Positions 9,150 to 18,476 are shown, counted from the first letter of the stretch. The stretch: DNA of 64,000 nt from Microbacterium ginsengiterrae (GCF_014205075.1 NZ_JACHMU010000001.1:310001-374000), one strand, 5' to 3'. Notes: a model not told the origin generated them from the letters alone. Program-made: numbers and translations.

Positions 9150-9832
9150 TCCCGCCGCTCCTCGCGGTACGGCTTGACGGTCTCCGGAATGTCGGATGCC
9201 GGCGGATAGGTGCAGGTGAATTCGCCGCGGTAGCCGAACAGCCGCCCGAACCATCTGTTGCGCACTTCGAGATCGATCACGAAGCATCCTCGGTCGTCGT
9301 CGTAGCGCTCGGTGAGGTCCGCGCGGCCGCTGAGCAGCATGGGGAATCGGAACGCCAGCGGGCCCTCGTAGAAGCGCTGCCCGTGCGACCTCAGACGCAG
9401 GGCGCCCTCCCGCGTCACGGAGAGCTCGAGGTCGACGGCGAGATGCTGATGACTGCCCAGATAATCGACGATCCCGCCGCGCTGCGCGCTGTGGATCATG
9501 GTGGCGTCGAAGCGCCTCCTGCGTCGCGGCGAGACCTGCATCGTACGGACGAACGTCACGGTCTCGCGCCCGTACCCGTCGATGTACGGATGGTTGTCGA
9601 TGCGGAACGGCACATCCCGCGCCCTCTCCGGGAACATGATGTTGCGCAAGGTGCCGAAGCGGAGGAAGGGCACGGTCCACCACGCGCCGCGTCGGAGCTC
9701 GGTCATCACGCCGCGGCCGATGCAGCCGTACCCCGCGGCGACGCCGACGCCGAACCGGCGCTGCAGCTGCGGATGCAGGCGGGCGAAGTCGTCGCCGAGC
9801 GCACGCACGAAGATGCCATCGCCCGCCGTCAT
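9146..9832 (-). CDS. DUF4166 domain protein, first tandem copy
   Basis: 228 residues. The start ALGDDFARLHPQLQRRFGVGV and the GRGVMTELRRGAWWTVPFLRFG segment fit DUF4166. The second half is lipocalin/beta-rich in appearance (EGALRLRSHGQRFYEGPLAFRFP; FGYRGEFTCTYPPAS). It shares the overall plan of the next gene, including a basic-gap-hydrophobic middle and a C-terminal FGYRGEF / MEYRGWF element, so the two are probably an old tandem duplication. The ATG overlaps the stop of the SRPBCC gene (ATGA). No predicted signal peptide. Function unknown. Confidence 0.75.
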   Translation of the reverse strand: MTAGDGIFVRALGDDFARLHPQLQRRFGVGVAAGYGCIGRGVMTELRRGAWWTVPFLRFGTLRNIMFPERARDVPFRIDNHPYIDGYGRETVTFVRTMQVSPRRRRRFDATMIHSAQRGGIVDYLGSHQHLAVDLELSVTREGALRLRSHGQRFYEGPLAFRFPMLLSGRADLTERYDDDRGCFVIDLEVRNRWFGRLFGYRGEFTCTYPPASDIPETVKPYREERRE

Positions 9833-10500
9833 CGCGCGATCTCCGCCAGCGTTGCCGGGGCATCGTCCATGACCGTCGCCCGTTCACGCGACGCGGGCCG
9901 CGCGAGACAGTTGCGCGCACGGGGACGGCCGCGGCGCCCGCGACGCAGCGAGCGCCACCACGTGGTCTCCTCCGGCAGGATGCCGGACTCCGCCCAGAGC
10001 CGCAGTCGATCGAAGCTGCGCGCCGTGAGCCACCAGACGAAGGGGCGGATCAGCAGCGGGTCGAGCACCCGTCCGAGGATCCCCCACCCTGGCGCGTAGT
10101 CGTACCCGGTGAGGAAGCGCACGCCGTCCTCCGTCGGGATGTAACGCCAGTAGCCGCGCCCTGCACCCAGCGGCGAGAGCGGGTCGTCGCTGTCGAACAC
10201 GAGCGCCGAGGTGCGCTCACCGCCGCGCGCTGTACGCGTCCCCTTCGAGACCCCGGTGCCGCGGATCGTGTGCAGCCCCAGGTCGAGCTCGTACCGGAAC
10301 TCCTCTGCTCCGTCGTCACGCACCCGCGTGGGCACGATCGCCGTGAAGCGGGCATCCCACCGCGCGTGTGCGACGGGGTCCTGCGTCAACTGCCAGACCC
10401 GATCGAGCGGGGCACGGACGAGGATCTCGACGTAGAGCGGCGCAGCGGCGCCCCTGCGGCGGGTGCGGAAGGCCGAGGACACGGCCCCAGCGTAGGCCAT
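9829..10500 (-). CDS. SRPBCC-like (polyketide cyclase/START fold) protein
   Basis: 223 residues. PLYVEILVRAPLDRVWQLTQDPVAHARWDARFTAI is a typical SRPBCC beginning (strand, then the helix that closes the pocket). GRGYWRYIPTEDGVRFLTGYDYAPGWG and a C-terminal helix complete the fold, followed by an Arg-rich tail of about 40 residues. The fold binds hydrophobic ligands or acts as a cyclase; the ligand here is unknown. It heads an overlapping operon with two DUF4166 genes, and all three appear to be small ligand-binding beta proteins. The start is ambiguous: ATG at 10500 or GTG at codon 7; neither has a good Shine-Dalgarno sequence. Confidence 0.7.
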   Translation of the reverse strand: MAYAGAVSSAFRTRRRGAAAPLYVEILVRAPLDRVWQLTQDPVAHARWDARFTAIVPTRVRDDGAEEFRYELDLGLHTIRGTGVSKGTRTARGGERTSALVFDSDDPLSPLGAGRGYWRYIPTEDGVRFLTGYDYAPGWGILGRVLDPLLIRPFVWWLTARSFDRLRLWAESGILPEETTWWRSLRRGRRGRPRARNCLARPASRERATVMDDAPATLAEIAR

Positions 10501-10544
10501 CGGTCACGATGGGGTGGCACGGACCCGCATCGCCCGGCGCATAG

Positions 10545-11558
<1,014 letters not shown>

Positions 11559-11592
11559 GCACCCTCACCCACACCACCCATAGGATGGGTGC

Positions 11593-12186
11593 GTGACCGA
11601 GCCGCAGTTCCCCCCGCCCCCTCCGTACGGTGCCGTACCGCCGGTTCCTCCGGCGCAGGGCGGCGAGGCCGCGCCGGCGTACCAGAGCCGTCCGCCGGTG
11701 CCGGGTCCGCAGTACTACGCGAATCCTCCGGGGGCATACGCCGCCCCTGTGGGCGGTTACAGCGCACCGTCCGGCGCCTACCAGCTCACGGCTCCCGCCC
11801 CGAAGCGAGGGCGCGTGCTCGGGGTCGTGGCGTTCGTGCTCGCGATCGTCGCAGCTGTCGTCGCCCCGATCGTCGGTGGGGCGGCCGGGTACTCGATCGG
11901 CTTCGAGCTCCCCTCAGTGATGGAGCGGCTCGACGCCTCGACGTCCGACCTGTCGTTCCTGTCCCCCGTGCGCGACCAGGTGCTCATGGGCGAGATCTCG
12001 TTCTGGCTCGGCACGCTCGCAGGCATCGCGGCGATCGTCCTGGGGATCATGGCCATCGTGAAGCGGGCCGGGCGCGCCTTCGGCATCACGGGACTCGTGA
12101 TCGCCGTCGTCGGCCCCATCATCTTCTTCATCGTGCTCGGGGTGTCGCTCACGCTCGGCGCGGCGGACGGGTCCGGCTCGATCTGA
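11593..12186 (+). CDS. DUF4190-like membrane protein with Pro-rich cytoplasmic N-terminus
   Basis: 197 residues. Residues 1-65 are Pro/Ala/Tyr-rich and look disordered. Three or four hydrophobic helices follow: GVVAFVLAIVAAVVAPIVGG, SFWLGTLAGIAAIVLGIMAI and VIAVVGPIIFFIVLGVSLTL. The layout resembles actinobacterial DUF4190 proteins, whose function is unknown. The probable -10 TAGGAT lies six bases before the GTG start, again a leaderless arrangement. Confidence 0.7.
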   Translation: MTEPQFPPPPPYGAVPPVPPAQGGEAAPAYQSRPPVPGPQYYANPPGAYAAPVGGYSAPSGAYQLTAPAPKRGRVLGVVAFVLAIVAAVVAPIVGGAAGYSIGFELPSVMERLDASTSDLSFLSPVRDQVLMGEISFWLGTLAGIAAIVLGIMAIVKRAGRAFGITGLVIAVVGPIIFFIVLGVSLTLGAADGSGSI

Positions 12187-12205
12187 CGGCCACGGCCTCC
12201 CCGTA

Positions 12206-12260
12206 GCGGTCAGCGCGGCGCGAAGACCGCTCCTGCGCCCCCGGCGGTCAGCGCGGCGCG
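12206..12260. repeat. 17-bp direct repeat at the end of pth
   Basis: GCGGTCAGCGCGGCGCG occurs at 12206-12222 and 12244-12260, 38 bp apart. The second copy includes the pth stop codon, so the first looks like a duplicated copy of the 3' end of pth. Possibly a small slipped-strand duplication. Confidence 0.6.
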
Positions 12261-12829
12261 TGATGCTTCTGCTGCGCGGCGAGCAGACCCTCACCGACGA
12301 GGAGCTCCACGGCATCCGCCGCGTCGGAGACGAGCACGGGCAGGGTGTCGCGTTCGTCCTTGCCGAACGGGGACAGCACCCAGTCGGCCGGGTCCTGTCG
12401 TCCGGACGGCCGACCGACGCCGACGCGCACGCGCGGGAAGTCGGGGGTGCCGAGCGCGCGTGCGACATCCCGCACTCCGTTGTGTCCCCCGTGTCCCCCA
12501 CCGGTCTTGAGCCGCAGCGTGTCGAAGGGGATGTCGAGCTCATCGTGGACGATGACGGTCCGCTCCGGGGTAACCGAGTAGAAGCGCGCGAGAGCGGCGA
12601 CAGGAGTGCCGGAGACGTTCATGAAGGAGTTGGGCTTCGCGAGGACGAGCTTGTCGCTCCCCGGCCGCAGCCATGTCTCGACGACGCGTGCACCGGCCCT
12701 GTGCTCACGGAAGGTCTCCCCGCGGCGCCGCGCCAGCTCGTCCGTCACCATCTGCCCGATGTTGTGACGCGTCGGCGCGTAGCGGGGCCCCGGGTTGCCG
12801 AGCCCCACGATCAGCCAGGTGTCGACCAT
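12248..12829 (-). CDS. pth: Peptidyl-tRNA hydrolase
   Basis: 193 residues. The family markers are all present: LIVGLGNPGPRYAPTRHNIG (Asn and catalytic His), KPNSFMNVSG, VIVHDELDIPF (catalytic Asp) and GGGHGGHNGVRD. It releases peptides from prematurely dissociated peptidyl-tRNA. GGGGAGAAG precedes the ATG at 12829. It lies downstream of rplY, a very common pairing in actinobacteria, with a strong hairpin between them. Confidence 0.96.
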   Translation of the reverse strand: MVDTWLIVGLGNPGPRYAPTRHNIGQMVTDELARRRGETFREHRAGARVVETWLRPGSDKLVLAKPNSFMNVSGTPVAALARFYSVTPERTVIVHDELDIPFDTLRLKTGGGHGGHNGVRDVARALGTPDFPRVRVGVGRPSGRQDPADWVLSPFGKDERDTLPVLVSDAADAVELLVGEGLLAAQQKHHAPR

Positions 12830-12857
12830 GCGCTTCTCCCCTCGCGGTCTTCGGATA

Positions 12858-12896
12858 CGACGGAGGGGACGCGATCTGCTCGCGTCCCCTCCGTCG
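12858..12896 (-). terminator. Strong hairpin between rplY and pth
   Basis: Perfect 16-bp stem (12858-12873 with 12881-12896) and a 7-base loop. No U-tract follows on the minus strand. It probably ends or limits transcription from rplY into pth, or protects the rplY 3' end. Confidence 0.65.
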
Positions 12897-12907
12897 ATAC
12901 CGTGTGA

Positions 12908-13528
12908 TTACTCTGCGGCGGCCTCATCGGCAGCTGCGGTCTCGCCCTCAGCGGCGTCGGCGGCCTCTTCGCCCTCGGCCTCGACCTCAGCGGCCGGGAC
13001 GGAGACGGCGATGAGCAGCAGCTCGGGGTCGTCGATGAGCGTCGCGCCCTTGGGCAGCGTGACGTCGGCGGCAGTGATGTGCGCGCCCTCTTCGAGACCC
13101 TCGACGGAGACCTCGACGTGCTCGGGGATGTGCGTCGCCTCGACCTCGAGCTTGATGGTGGAGACCTCGACCGTGACGATGGTTCCGGAGAACGACTCGC
13201 CGGTGGTGACGACGGGGACCTCGACCTGGACCTTCTCGCCCTTGCGGACGACGAGCAGGTCGATGTGCTCGATGATCTGGCGCACGGGGTCCTTCTGGAC
13301 GTCCTTGACCAGCGCGAGGTGGTCCTTGCCGTCGACCTCGAGCTCCAGCAGCGCGTTGGCGCGACGGATGATCAGCGAGACCTGGTGACCGGGCAGCGCG
13401 ACGTGGACGGGGTCGGTGCCGTGACCGTAGATGACGGCGGGGATCTTGCCGGCAGCGCGCAGGCGGCGGGCGAAGCCCTTGCCGAACTGCTCGCGGACCT
13501 CTGCGTGGACCTTGGTGTCCTCAGACAT
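12908..13528 (-). CDS. rplY: 50S ribosomal protein L25/general stress protein Ctc
   Basis: 206 residues. The N-terminal L25 domain has VREQFGKGFARRLRAAGKIPAVIYG and binds 5S rRNA. The C-terminal beta domain (TL5/Ctc type) includes HIPEHVEVSVEGLEEGAHITAADV. It ends in an acidic Ala/Glu tail of about 35 residues typical of actinobacterial forms. The ATG at 13528 follows GAAGGAGAA. A longer reading begins at 13663 but passes through the leader region; the conserved MSEDTKVHAEVREQFGKG start is clearly correct. A probable -10 TACGAT lies about 155 bases upstream, which would give a long 5' leader. Confidence 0.93.
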   Translation of the reverse strand: MSEDTKVHAEVREQFGKGFARRLRAAGKIPAVIYGHGTDPVHVALPGHQVSLIIRRANALLELEVDGKDHLALVKDVQKDPVRQIIEHIDLLVVRKGEKVQVEVPVVTTGESFSGTIVTVEVSTIKLEVEATHIPEHVEVSVEGLEEGAHITAADVTLPKGATLIDDPELLLIAVSVPAAEVEAEGEEAADAAEGETAAADEAAAE

Positions 13529-13748
13529 GAATTCTCCTTCGGGGCACACGGCGAACTGCTCGCCGCGCGGTGGTCTTGTGATCGGCTTCCCGACGCAGAC
13601 GTGCGAAAAAGCCACGGGGCTGAATTCGCCGCGTCGATCACGGATGCCGCGCACGCGAAGCATCCCTCGCCGAGGAACTCCTCCATCGTACCCGATGACC
13701 CGATAGGCTGAAACTCAGCTCTTCCCCTCGCAGAAATCGGAGTCCGGC

Positions 13749-13874
13749 ATGATCGACGGCGCTTTCCTCTCGCACGCCATCCTCTGGCTCATCGGCGGCA
13801 TGACCGTGTGCGCCACGGTGTTCACCATCGGCGCGCTGTTCTCGATGGGACGCACCGCCTACCGCAAGGACTGA
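13749..13874 (+). CDS. Small single-span membrane protein (41 aa)
   Basis: A small ORF reading MIDGAFLSHAILWLIGGMTV and continuing through a hydrophobic stretch to the basic end GRTAYRKD. One transmembrane helix with a short periplasmic N-terminus and a positively charged cytoplasmic tail. GGAG lies seven to eight bases before the ATG and a TAGGCT box sits at 13703-13708, so it has its own promoter and ribosome-binding site. It is divergent from rplY and convergent with gntK; a small CCCCG/CGGGG hairpin (13894-13910) follows. Codon use is like its neighbours. Function unknown. Confidence 0.65.
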   Translation: MIDGAFLSHAILWLIGGMTVCATVFTIGALFSMGRTAYRKD

Positions 13875-13912
13875 TCTCTCCGCGACGACAGGGCCCCGGC
13901 GTTCGCGGGGAC

Positions 13913-14419
13913 TCAGGCGGTCCGGCGAGAAGCCGGAAGCGTCGTGCGCGCGACATCCGCGATGTGCGCCACGGCCTCCCCCACCTCCGCGGATCCGTCG
14001 ATCTGCACGCCGCACTCGTCCGGGTGCAACGATTCGAGTGTCTCGAGTTGCGAGTCCAGCAATGAAGTCGGCATGAAGTGCGCCCTCGTTCGCATTCGCT
14101 CCTCCAGGACAGTGCGGTCGATCGCCAGCTCGGCGAACAAGACGTCCGGCGCCTCCGCCCGGATCAGGTCGCGGTACCGACGCCGCAGCGCGGAGCATGC
14201 GATGACCATGTGATCCGATTCGCCGAGCGTCATGCCGACGAGGCGGAGCCACGGGTGACGATCATCATCGTCCAGGGGGATGCCTGCGCTCATCTTGGCG
14301 ACGTTGGCCGGCGGGTGCAGATCATCACCGTCGACGAACCGCGCTCCTGTCGCGTCGGCGAGCGCTTGTCCGACCGTGGACTTCCCGGAGCCGCTCGGGC
14401 CCATCACGACGATGCGCAT
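13913..14419 (-). CDS. gntK: Gluconokinase
   Basis: 168 residues. The P-loop GPSGSGKST lies at 7-15, DGDDLHPPANVAKMSAGIPL is the gluconate-binding and family signature, and HMVIACSALRRRYRDLIR and RAHFMPTSLLDSQ follow. It phosphorylates D-gluconate to 6-phosphogluconate. The ATG follows GGAGAATGA at the very end of the IdnD-like gene (the two ORFs abut), so it is the last gene of the MHS-SDR-FAH-IdnD-GntK operon. Its product feeds the 6-phosphogluconate dehydrogenase encoded at 21401. Confidence 0.95.
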   Translation of the reverse strand: MRIVVMGPSGSGKSTVGQALADATGARFVDGDDLHPPANVAKMSAGIPLDDDDRHPWLRLVGMTLGESDHMVIACSALRRRYRDLIRAEAPDVLFAELAIDRTVLEERMRTRAHFMPTSLLDSQLETLESLHPDECGVQIDGSAEVGEAVAHIADVARTTLPASRRTA

Positions 14420-15457
14420 TCATTCTCCGGTCGTGAAATCGAGCAGCACCTTGCACGACAGGGCGGGGTCGCCCGCGAGCGCGAACGCATCGCGCGCGTC
14501 CGTCGCGGGCCGCACATGGCTGATGATGCCATCGACGTTCAGGGATCCGTCGCCCAGCGCGTCGATGACCTCATCCAGTTCGTCGCCGAACCGGAAGGAG
14601 CCGAGCAGGCTGAGCTCCCGGCTGATGGCCGTGGCGATCGGCGTCGGCACCTCCCCCGCACGCTGCAGCCCCAGCAGGACGACCGTTCCACCGCGCGCGG
14701 CCGCAGAGACGGCGGCCCAGAGACCGGGAACGGTCCCGCTGGACTCGACGACGACGTCGGCGTGCAGAGCGGCGATGGCCGCATCGTCGCGCGCGTCGAG
14801 CACATCGGCGCCGCGCGCACGTGCGAGCGCGAGCGCAGCGGGCTCAAGGTCGGTGAGCGTGATCCGTGACGCACCGTCGCGCGCAGCGACCGCGGCGACC
14901 AACTGTCCGATGGGGCCGGCACCGATCACCGCGACAGAGCGACCGCGGACATCTCCCGCTCGCCGCACGGCCCGCCAGGCGACGGCGGCGGGCTCGGCGA
15001 GAGCAGCGGTGCGCAGATCGAGAGAGGCCGCGACGGGGCGGAGCATGCGCGTGGGCAGGGCGACGCGACGAGCGAACGCGCCCTGGGTGTGCGGAAGGTG
15101 CATCGCGGAGCCGAGGTACGTCGACGCCGGCGCGAGGTTCGGTCGATCGTGCGGCCACGGGGTGACCCCGTCCCCTGCCGGCGTGAGCGGGTGGACGACG
15201 ACTGCAGTCCCCACGGCGGGGCCCGATCCGTCGGCGGCAGCCTCGGACACGACGCCGGAGACCTCATGGCCGAGGACCATGGGCTCGCGCAGCACGGAGG
15301 CACCGGCGGCACCATGACGCCAGTAATGCAGATCCGAACCGCAGATCCCGCCGTACGCGATCGAGACGACGGCTTCGTCCGCGCCGGGCGAGACGGGCCC
15401 GACGTCCTCGATCCGCAGGTCGCCGGCGGCATGGGCCACGATGGCGAGATTGTCCAC
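14420..15457 (-). CDS. idnD: L-idonate 5-dehydrogenase-like MDR dehydrogenase lacking the structural-zinc lobe
   Basis: 345 residues. Catalytic zinc site: YGGICGSDLHYWRHG and LGHEVSGVV; Rossmann fold: VAVIGAGPIGQLVAAVAARDG. LGSAMHLPHTQGAF matches the IdnD-type substrate loop, so oxidation of L-idonate to 5-ketogluconate is the best guess. Oddity: where zinc-dependent relatives carry four clustered Cys, this protein reads HPLTPAGDGVTPWPHDRPN with no Cys at all, so the structural zinc is missing. The GTG at 15457 is chosen because GGAAGGAGG lies upstream at good spacing. The ATG at 15478 overlaps the upstream stop (ATGA) and is the alternative start. Confidence 0.8.
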   Translation of the reverse strand: MDNLAIVAHAAGDLRIEDVGPVSPGADEAVVSIAYGGICGSDLHYWRHGAAGASVLREPMVLGHEVSGVVSEAAADGSGPAVGTAVVVHPLTPAGDGVTPWPHDRPNLAPASTYLGSAMHLPHTQGAFARRVALPTRMLRPVAASLDLRTAALAEPAAVAWRAVRRAGDVRGRSVAVIGAGPIGQLVAAVAARDGASRITLTDLEPAALALARARGADVLDARDDAAIAALHADVVVESSGTVPGLWAAVSAAARGGTVVLLGLQRAGEVPTPIATAISRELSLLGSFRFGDELDEVIDALGDGSLNVDGIISHVRPATDARDAFALAGDPALSCKVLLDFTTGE

Positions 15458-15474
15458 GTCATCCCTCCTTCCGG

Positions 15475-16209
15475 TCATGCCAGCGGCGTGACCAACTCGA
15501 TGTCGCCGACCAGGATTCGCACGGTCGCGCCGGCCTCGACGGGCGTCTGCGACAGCGGCGCTCCGGTCATCACGACATCGCCCGGCCCGAGCGGCGACCA
15601 TGCCGAGACGTATGCGAGGCAGTCGCGGATCGGCATCGGAAGCTCGCTGCTGCCGGTGTCCGCCACCAGCCGGTCGTCGACCAGCACACGCAGACGGATG
15701 TCGTCGATACCCGATTCGGTGTCGATCCACGGCCCGAGCGGTGTGTATCCGTCACCGGACTTCGACTCGAAGTTGCGGGGATCCCGCTGGGCGAGGTCGG
15801 GGCTCGACAGGTCATTGACGGCGGTGACGCCGAGGACGTACTCGTGCGCGTTCTCCGCGACGAGTCCGTGGGTGGGCTTGCCGATCACGACGGCGATCTC
15901 ACCCTCGGCCACCGCGGTGCCCGCGTCACGCCGCAGTCGAACGGACTGCCCGCTTGCGACCACGGTGCGCGCGCTCTTCAGCCACGCCTGCACCGGCGAC
16001 TCATGTGCGGGGCCGTTCTGCGCGATACCGACGACGACGAGAGGGGCGACGGGTGCCAGCACCTCTCCAGCCACGGCGCCGCCCTGCTCGTCATCGGGCG
16101 TCCGCGCCTGCGCGAAGGCGAGGAACGGGTCCTCGACCGGCACGAGCCGTCCGTCGTCCTCGCGCACCCACCGCGCGCCGTCATCCGTCGCGACCCGACC
16201 GAGCCGCAT
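15475..16209 (-). CDS. Fumarylacetoacetate hydrolase family protein
   Basis: 244 residues. FAH-fold signatures are AEGEIAVVIGK (metal-binding Glu residues), GVTAVNDLSSPDLAQRD, FESKSGDGYTPLGPW and GPGDVVMTGAP. The family hydrolyses or decarboxylates 2-oxo/diketo acids or dehydrates 2-keto-3-deoxy sugar acids. The substrate cannot be read from the sequence. Its place inside an idonate/gluconate operon, overlapping its neighbours (TGATG with the SDR, ATGA/stop with idnD), suggests a keto-sugar acid rather than an aromatic breakdown product. There is no FAH gene in the classic E. coli idn operon. Confidence 0.8.
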   Translation of the reverse strand: MRLGRVATDDGARWVREDDGRLVPVEDPFLAFAQARTPDDEQGGAVAGEVLAPVAPLVVVGIAQNGPAHESPVQAWLKSARTVVASGQSVRLRRDAGTAVAEGEIAVVIGKPTHGLVAENAHEYVLGVTAVNDLSSPDLAQRDPRNFESKSGDGYTPLGPWIDTESGIDDIRLRVLVDDRLVADTGSSELPMPIRDCLAYVSAWSPLGPGDVVMTGAPLSQTPVEAGATVRILVGDIELVTPLA

Positions 16210-16994
16210 CAGACGACCGCCGTCATGCCGCCGTCGACGTACAGCGTCTGCCCGTTGACGAAATCGCTGGCCGCGCTCGAGAGGAACACCAGCGCTCCCA
16301 CGAGGTCGACTGTGTCCCCCCATCGCCCTGCGGGAGTTCTGCCCCGCACCCACGCGGAGAACTCCTCGTCCTCGACGAGGGGGCGAGTGAGCTCGGTCGC
16401 GAAGTATCCCGGCGCGATCGCGTTGGCCTGGATCCCGTGCGGTGCGAGGTCGGCGCACAGCCCCTTGGTGAACATCGCAACCGCGCCCTTCGTCGCTGCG
16501 TATGCCGCGATCGAAGGGCGAGCGAGCTGCGACTGGACGCTCCCGATCTGGATGATCTTGCCGCTGCCGCGTGCGATCATGCCCGCGGCGACCCGACGGG
16601 ACAGGTGGAAGACACTGGAGAGGTTCGTCTGCACGAGAGCGTTCCAGTCCTCGTCCGAGAACTCGGCGATCGGTGCTCGGCGCTGGATCCCGGCGTTGTT
16701 GACGAGGATGTCCGGCGTCCCGAGCTGCTCCTCGATCGAGCGGATGCCGTCGTCGACGGCATCCGGATCGGTCACGTCGAAGGCGACGCCGGTGCAGTCG
16801 GCACCCGTGCTGCGGGCGATCTGCTCGGCGGCATCCACGGCGGCACGCGCGTCCCGGCCGTGGACGGCCACCCGTGCACCTGCGCGTGTGAGTCCCTCGG
16901 CGAGCGTCCGCCCGATGCCCCGACTCGAACCGGTCACCAGCGCGGTGCGCCCGGTGAGATCGAATGCCGCGAGGCCGGAGGGCGCCGCGCTCAT
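16209..16994 (-). CDS. idnO: SDR oxidoreductase, gluconate 5-dehydrogenase-like
   Basis: 261 residues. A classical SDR: TGSSRGIGR cofactor loop, NNAG, the catalytic Ser in IGSVQSQ, YAATK as the YxxxK pair, and PGYFATELT after it. The phrase FDLTGRTALVTGSSRGIGRTLAEGL and length fit the IdnO/Gno subgroup that interconverts 5-keto-D-gluconate and D-gluconate. Neighbouring idnD, gntK and a transporter support this, although SDR substrate assignment by sequence is loose. Its ATG overlaps the transporter stop (ATGA) and its stop overlaps the FAH start. Confidence 0.78.
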   Translation of the reverse strand: MSAAPSGLAAFDLTGRTALVTGSSRGIGRTLAEGLTRAGARVAVHGRDARAAVDAAEQIARSTGADCTGVAFDVTDPDAVDDGIRSIEEQLGTPDILVNNAGIQRRAPIAEFSDEDWNALVQTNLSSVFHLSRRVAAGMIARGSGKIIQIGSVQSQLARPSIAAYAATKGAVAMFTKGLCADLAPHGIQANAIAPGYFATELTRPLVEDEEFSAWVRGRTPAGRWGDTVDLVGALVFLSSAASDFVNGQTLYVDGGMTAVV

Positions 16995-18406
16995 CGGTCC
17001 GCCACCGCGGTGATGGTCACGGTTGTCGCCTCCACGTCGGCCCCGCCCTCGTTGCGCGATACCTTGATGGCGTCGTCCGTGCGGGTGAGGTCGCGTCGGA
17101 GCGTCTCCGGGACGAGGAACGTGGATGCCGTGGTGATGAGCGCGAGGGTCCCCATGTAGACCCCGAGGAGGATCCAGTTCCCGTCGCTGACGGCGATGAT
17201 GTACGCACCGAGCACACCGGCAAGGCCGCCGGCGAGCACCGCCGAGATCTCACGGGCCATCGCGACGCCGAGGTAGCGGTGGCGGTTGCCGAACAGTTCG
17301 GGAAGCATGGCGCACTGCGGGCCGAGCATGGAGTTGACGGCGACGCCGATGCCGACCGCGATGACCGCGATCGCGACCGCGTGGTTGCCGAGCGAGAGCA
17401 GCCACCAGGCGGGGAACGAGTACAGGAGCATGAAGACGGCACCGAAGCGGTAGACCGTGCGCCGACCGTAGCGGTCGGAGAGGTGCCCGGTCAGCGGCAC
17501 CGAGAAGATTCCGATCAGCGATCCGAGCGTCACGCCCCAGGTGAGCAGGCTGCGGTCCGCCTGGTCGCCGGCGACGGCGACGAAGAACGCGAGCCCGAGG
17601 GTCTGGAACATGTACGAGCCGCCGTTCTCGGCCATGCGGAGACCGATGCCGACGATGACTCCTGGGAGGCCGCGCGTGAAGATGTCACGGATGGGGCGTT
17701 CGGCGATCTGCTCGTGCTTCTCGAGCTCGACGAACGTCGGCGTCTCGCGCAGGCGCATCCGGATGAACAGCGCGAGGAGGATGAGGACGAACGAGGACAG
17801 GAACGGCACGCGCCATCCCCAGCTGAGCAGCTGATCCTCGGGAAGGAGCGTGATGAGGCCGAACACGATCGCCGCCAGCAGCGTTCCGGCCTGGATGCCG
17901 ATGAACGGCAGCGCGGAGAAGAAGCCGCGTCGCTTGACGGGTGCGTACTCGGCCATGAGCACCGTCGCTCCCGCCTGCTCCGCACCGGCACCGAAGCCCT
18001 GCAGGAGGCGCATGAGCACGAGCAGGATGGGCGCCCAGAGGCCGATGGCCTCGTACGTGGGCAGCAGACCGATCGCGGTGGAGGCGCCGCCCATCAGGAG
18101 AATGGTGGCCACGAGCACCCACTTGCGGCCGAGCCGGTCGCCCAGGACGCCGAAGAACAGTCCGCCGAACGGGCGGGCGACGAACCCGACGCCGAACGTC
18201 GCGAACGCCGCGACCGTCGCCATGGCCGGGTTGTCCTGCGAGAAGAACAGGACGTTGAAGATCAGCGCCGTCGAGAGGCCGTAGAGGGCGAAGTCGAAGT
18301 ACTCCAGCGCGCTGCCGATGCTGGATGCCAGGGTCGCACGGCGAAGGTTCGCTGCGTATTCAGGGTCGTCCGTCGCAACGGGCGCGGGTGTACGGGGTTC
18401 GGTCAC
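16991..18406 (-). CDS. MHS-family (MFS) metabolite:H+ symporter
   Basis: 471 residues, twelve transmembrane helices. Signatures of the MHS/ProP-ShiA group are SSIGSALEYFDFALYG, FGVGFVARPFGGLFFGVLGD, RLGRK after helix 2 and LLQGFGAGAEQAGA. The C-terminal tail is polar. In this operon it is the likely importer of gluconate, idonate or a ketogluconate; relatives also carry shikimate, citrate or proline, so the substrate is inferred. The GTG at 18406 is preferred over the ATG two codons upstream because AAGGAG lies six bases before the GTG but touches the ATG. First gene of the operon. Confidence 0.85.
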   Translation of the reverse strand: MTEPRTPAPVATDDPEYAANLRRATLASSIGSALEYFDFALYGLSTALIFNVLFFSQDNPAMATVAAFATFGVGFVARPFGGLFFGVLGDRLGRKWVLVATILLMGGASTAIGLLPTYEAIGLWAPILLVLMRLLQGFGAGAEQAGATVLMAEYAPVKRRGFFSALPFIGIQAGTLLAAIVFGLITLLPEDQLLSWGWRVPFLSSFVLILLALFIRMRLRETPTFVELEKHEQIAERPIRDIFTRGLPGVIVGIGLRMAENGGSYMFQTLGLAFFVAVAGDQADRSLLTWGVTLGSLIGIFSVPLTGHLSDRYGRRTVYRFGAVFMLLYSFPAWWLLSLGNHAVAIAVIAVGIGVAVNSMLGPQCAMLPELFGNRHRYLGVAMAREISAVLAGGLAGVLGAYIIAVSDGNWILLGVYMGTLALITTASTFLVPETLRRDLTRTDDAIKVSRNEGGADVEATTVTITAVADR

Positions 18407-18447
18407 GGCCATCTCCTTCGATCGGCTTCTGCCATCGGCGTGACTCG

Positions 18448-18476
18448 ACTGTACCAGCCCGCTGAACCCCGTTCAA
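18448..18476 (-). promoter_or_regulatory. Promoter of the MHS-idnO-FAH-idnD-gntK operon
   Basis: Reading the minus strand, TTGAAC (18471-18476) and TACAGT (18448-18453) are separated by exactly 17 bases, a well-formed housekeeping promoter. The operator half-sites overlap the -35 and spacer, so a bound regulator would block RNA polymerase. Confidence 0.65.

Noticed and set aside
13529..13663. N-terminal extension of L25 (rplY) upstream of 13528
   Set aside because: The extra 45 residues do not resemble L25, and a clear ribosome-binding site precedes the conserved start MSEDTKVHAEV.
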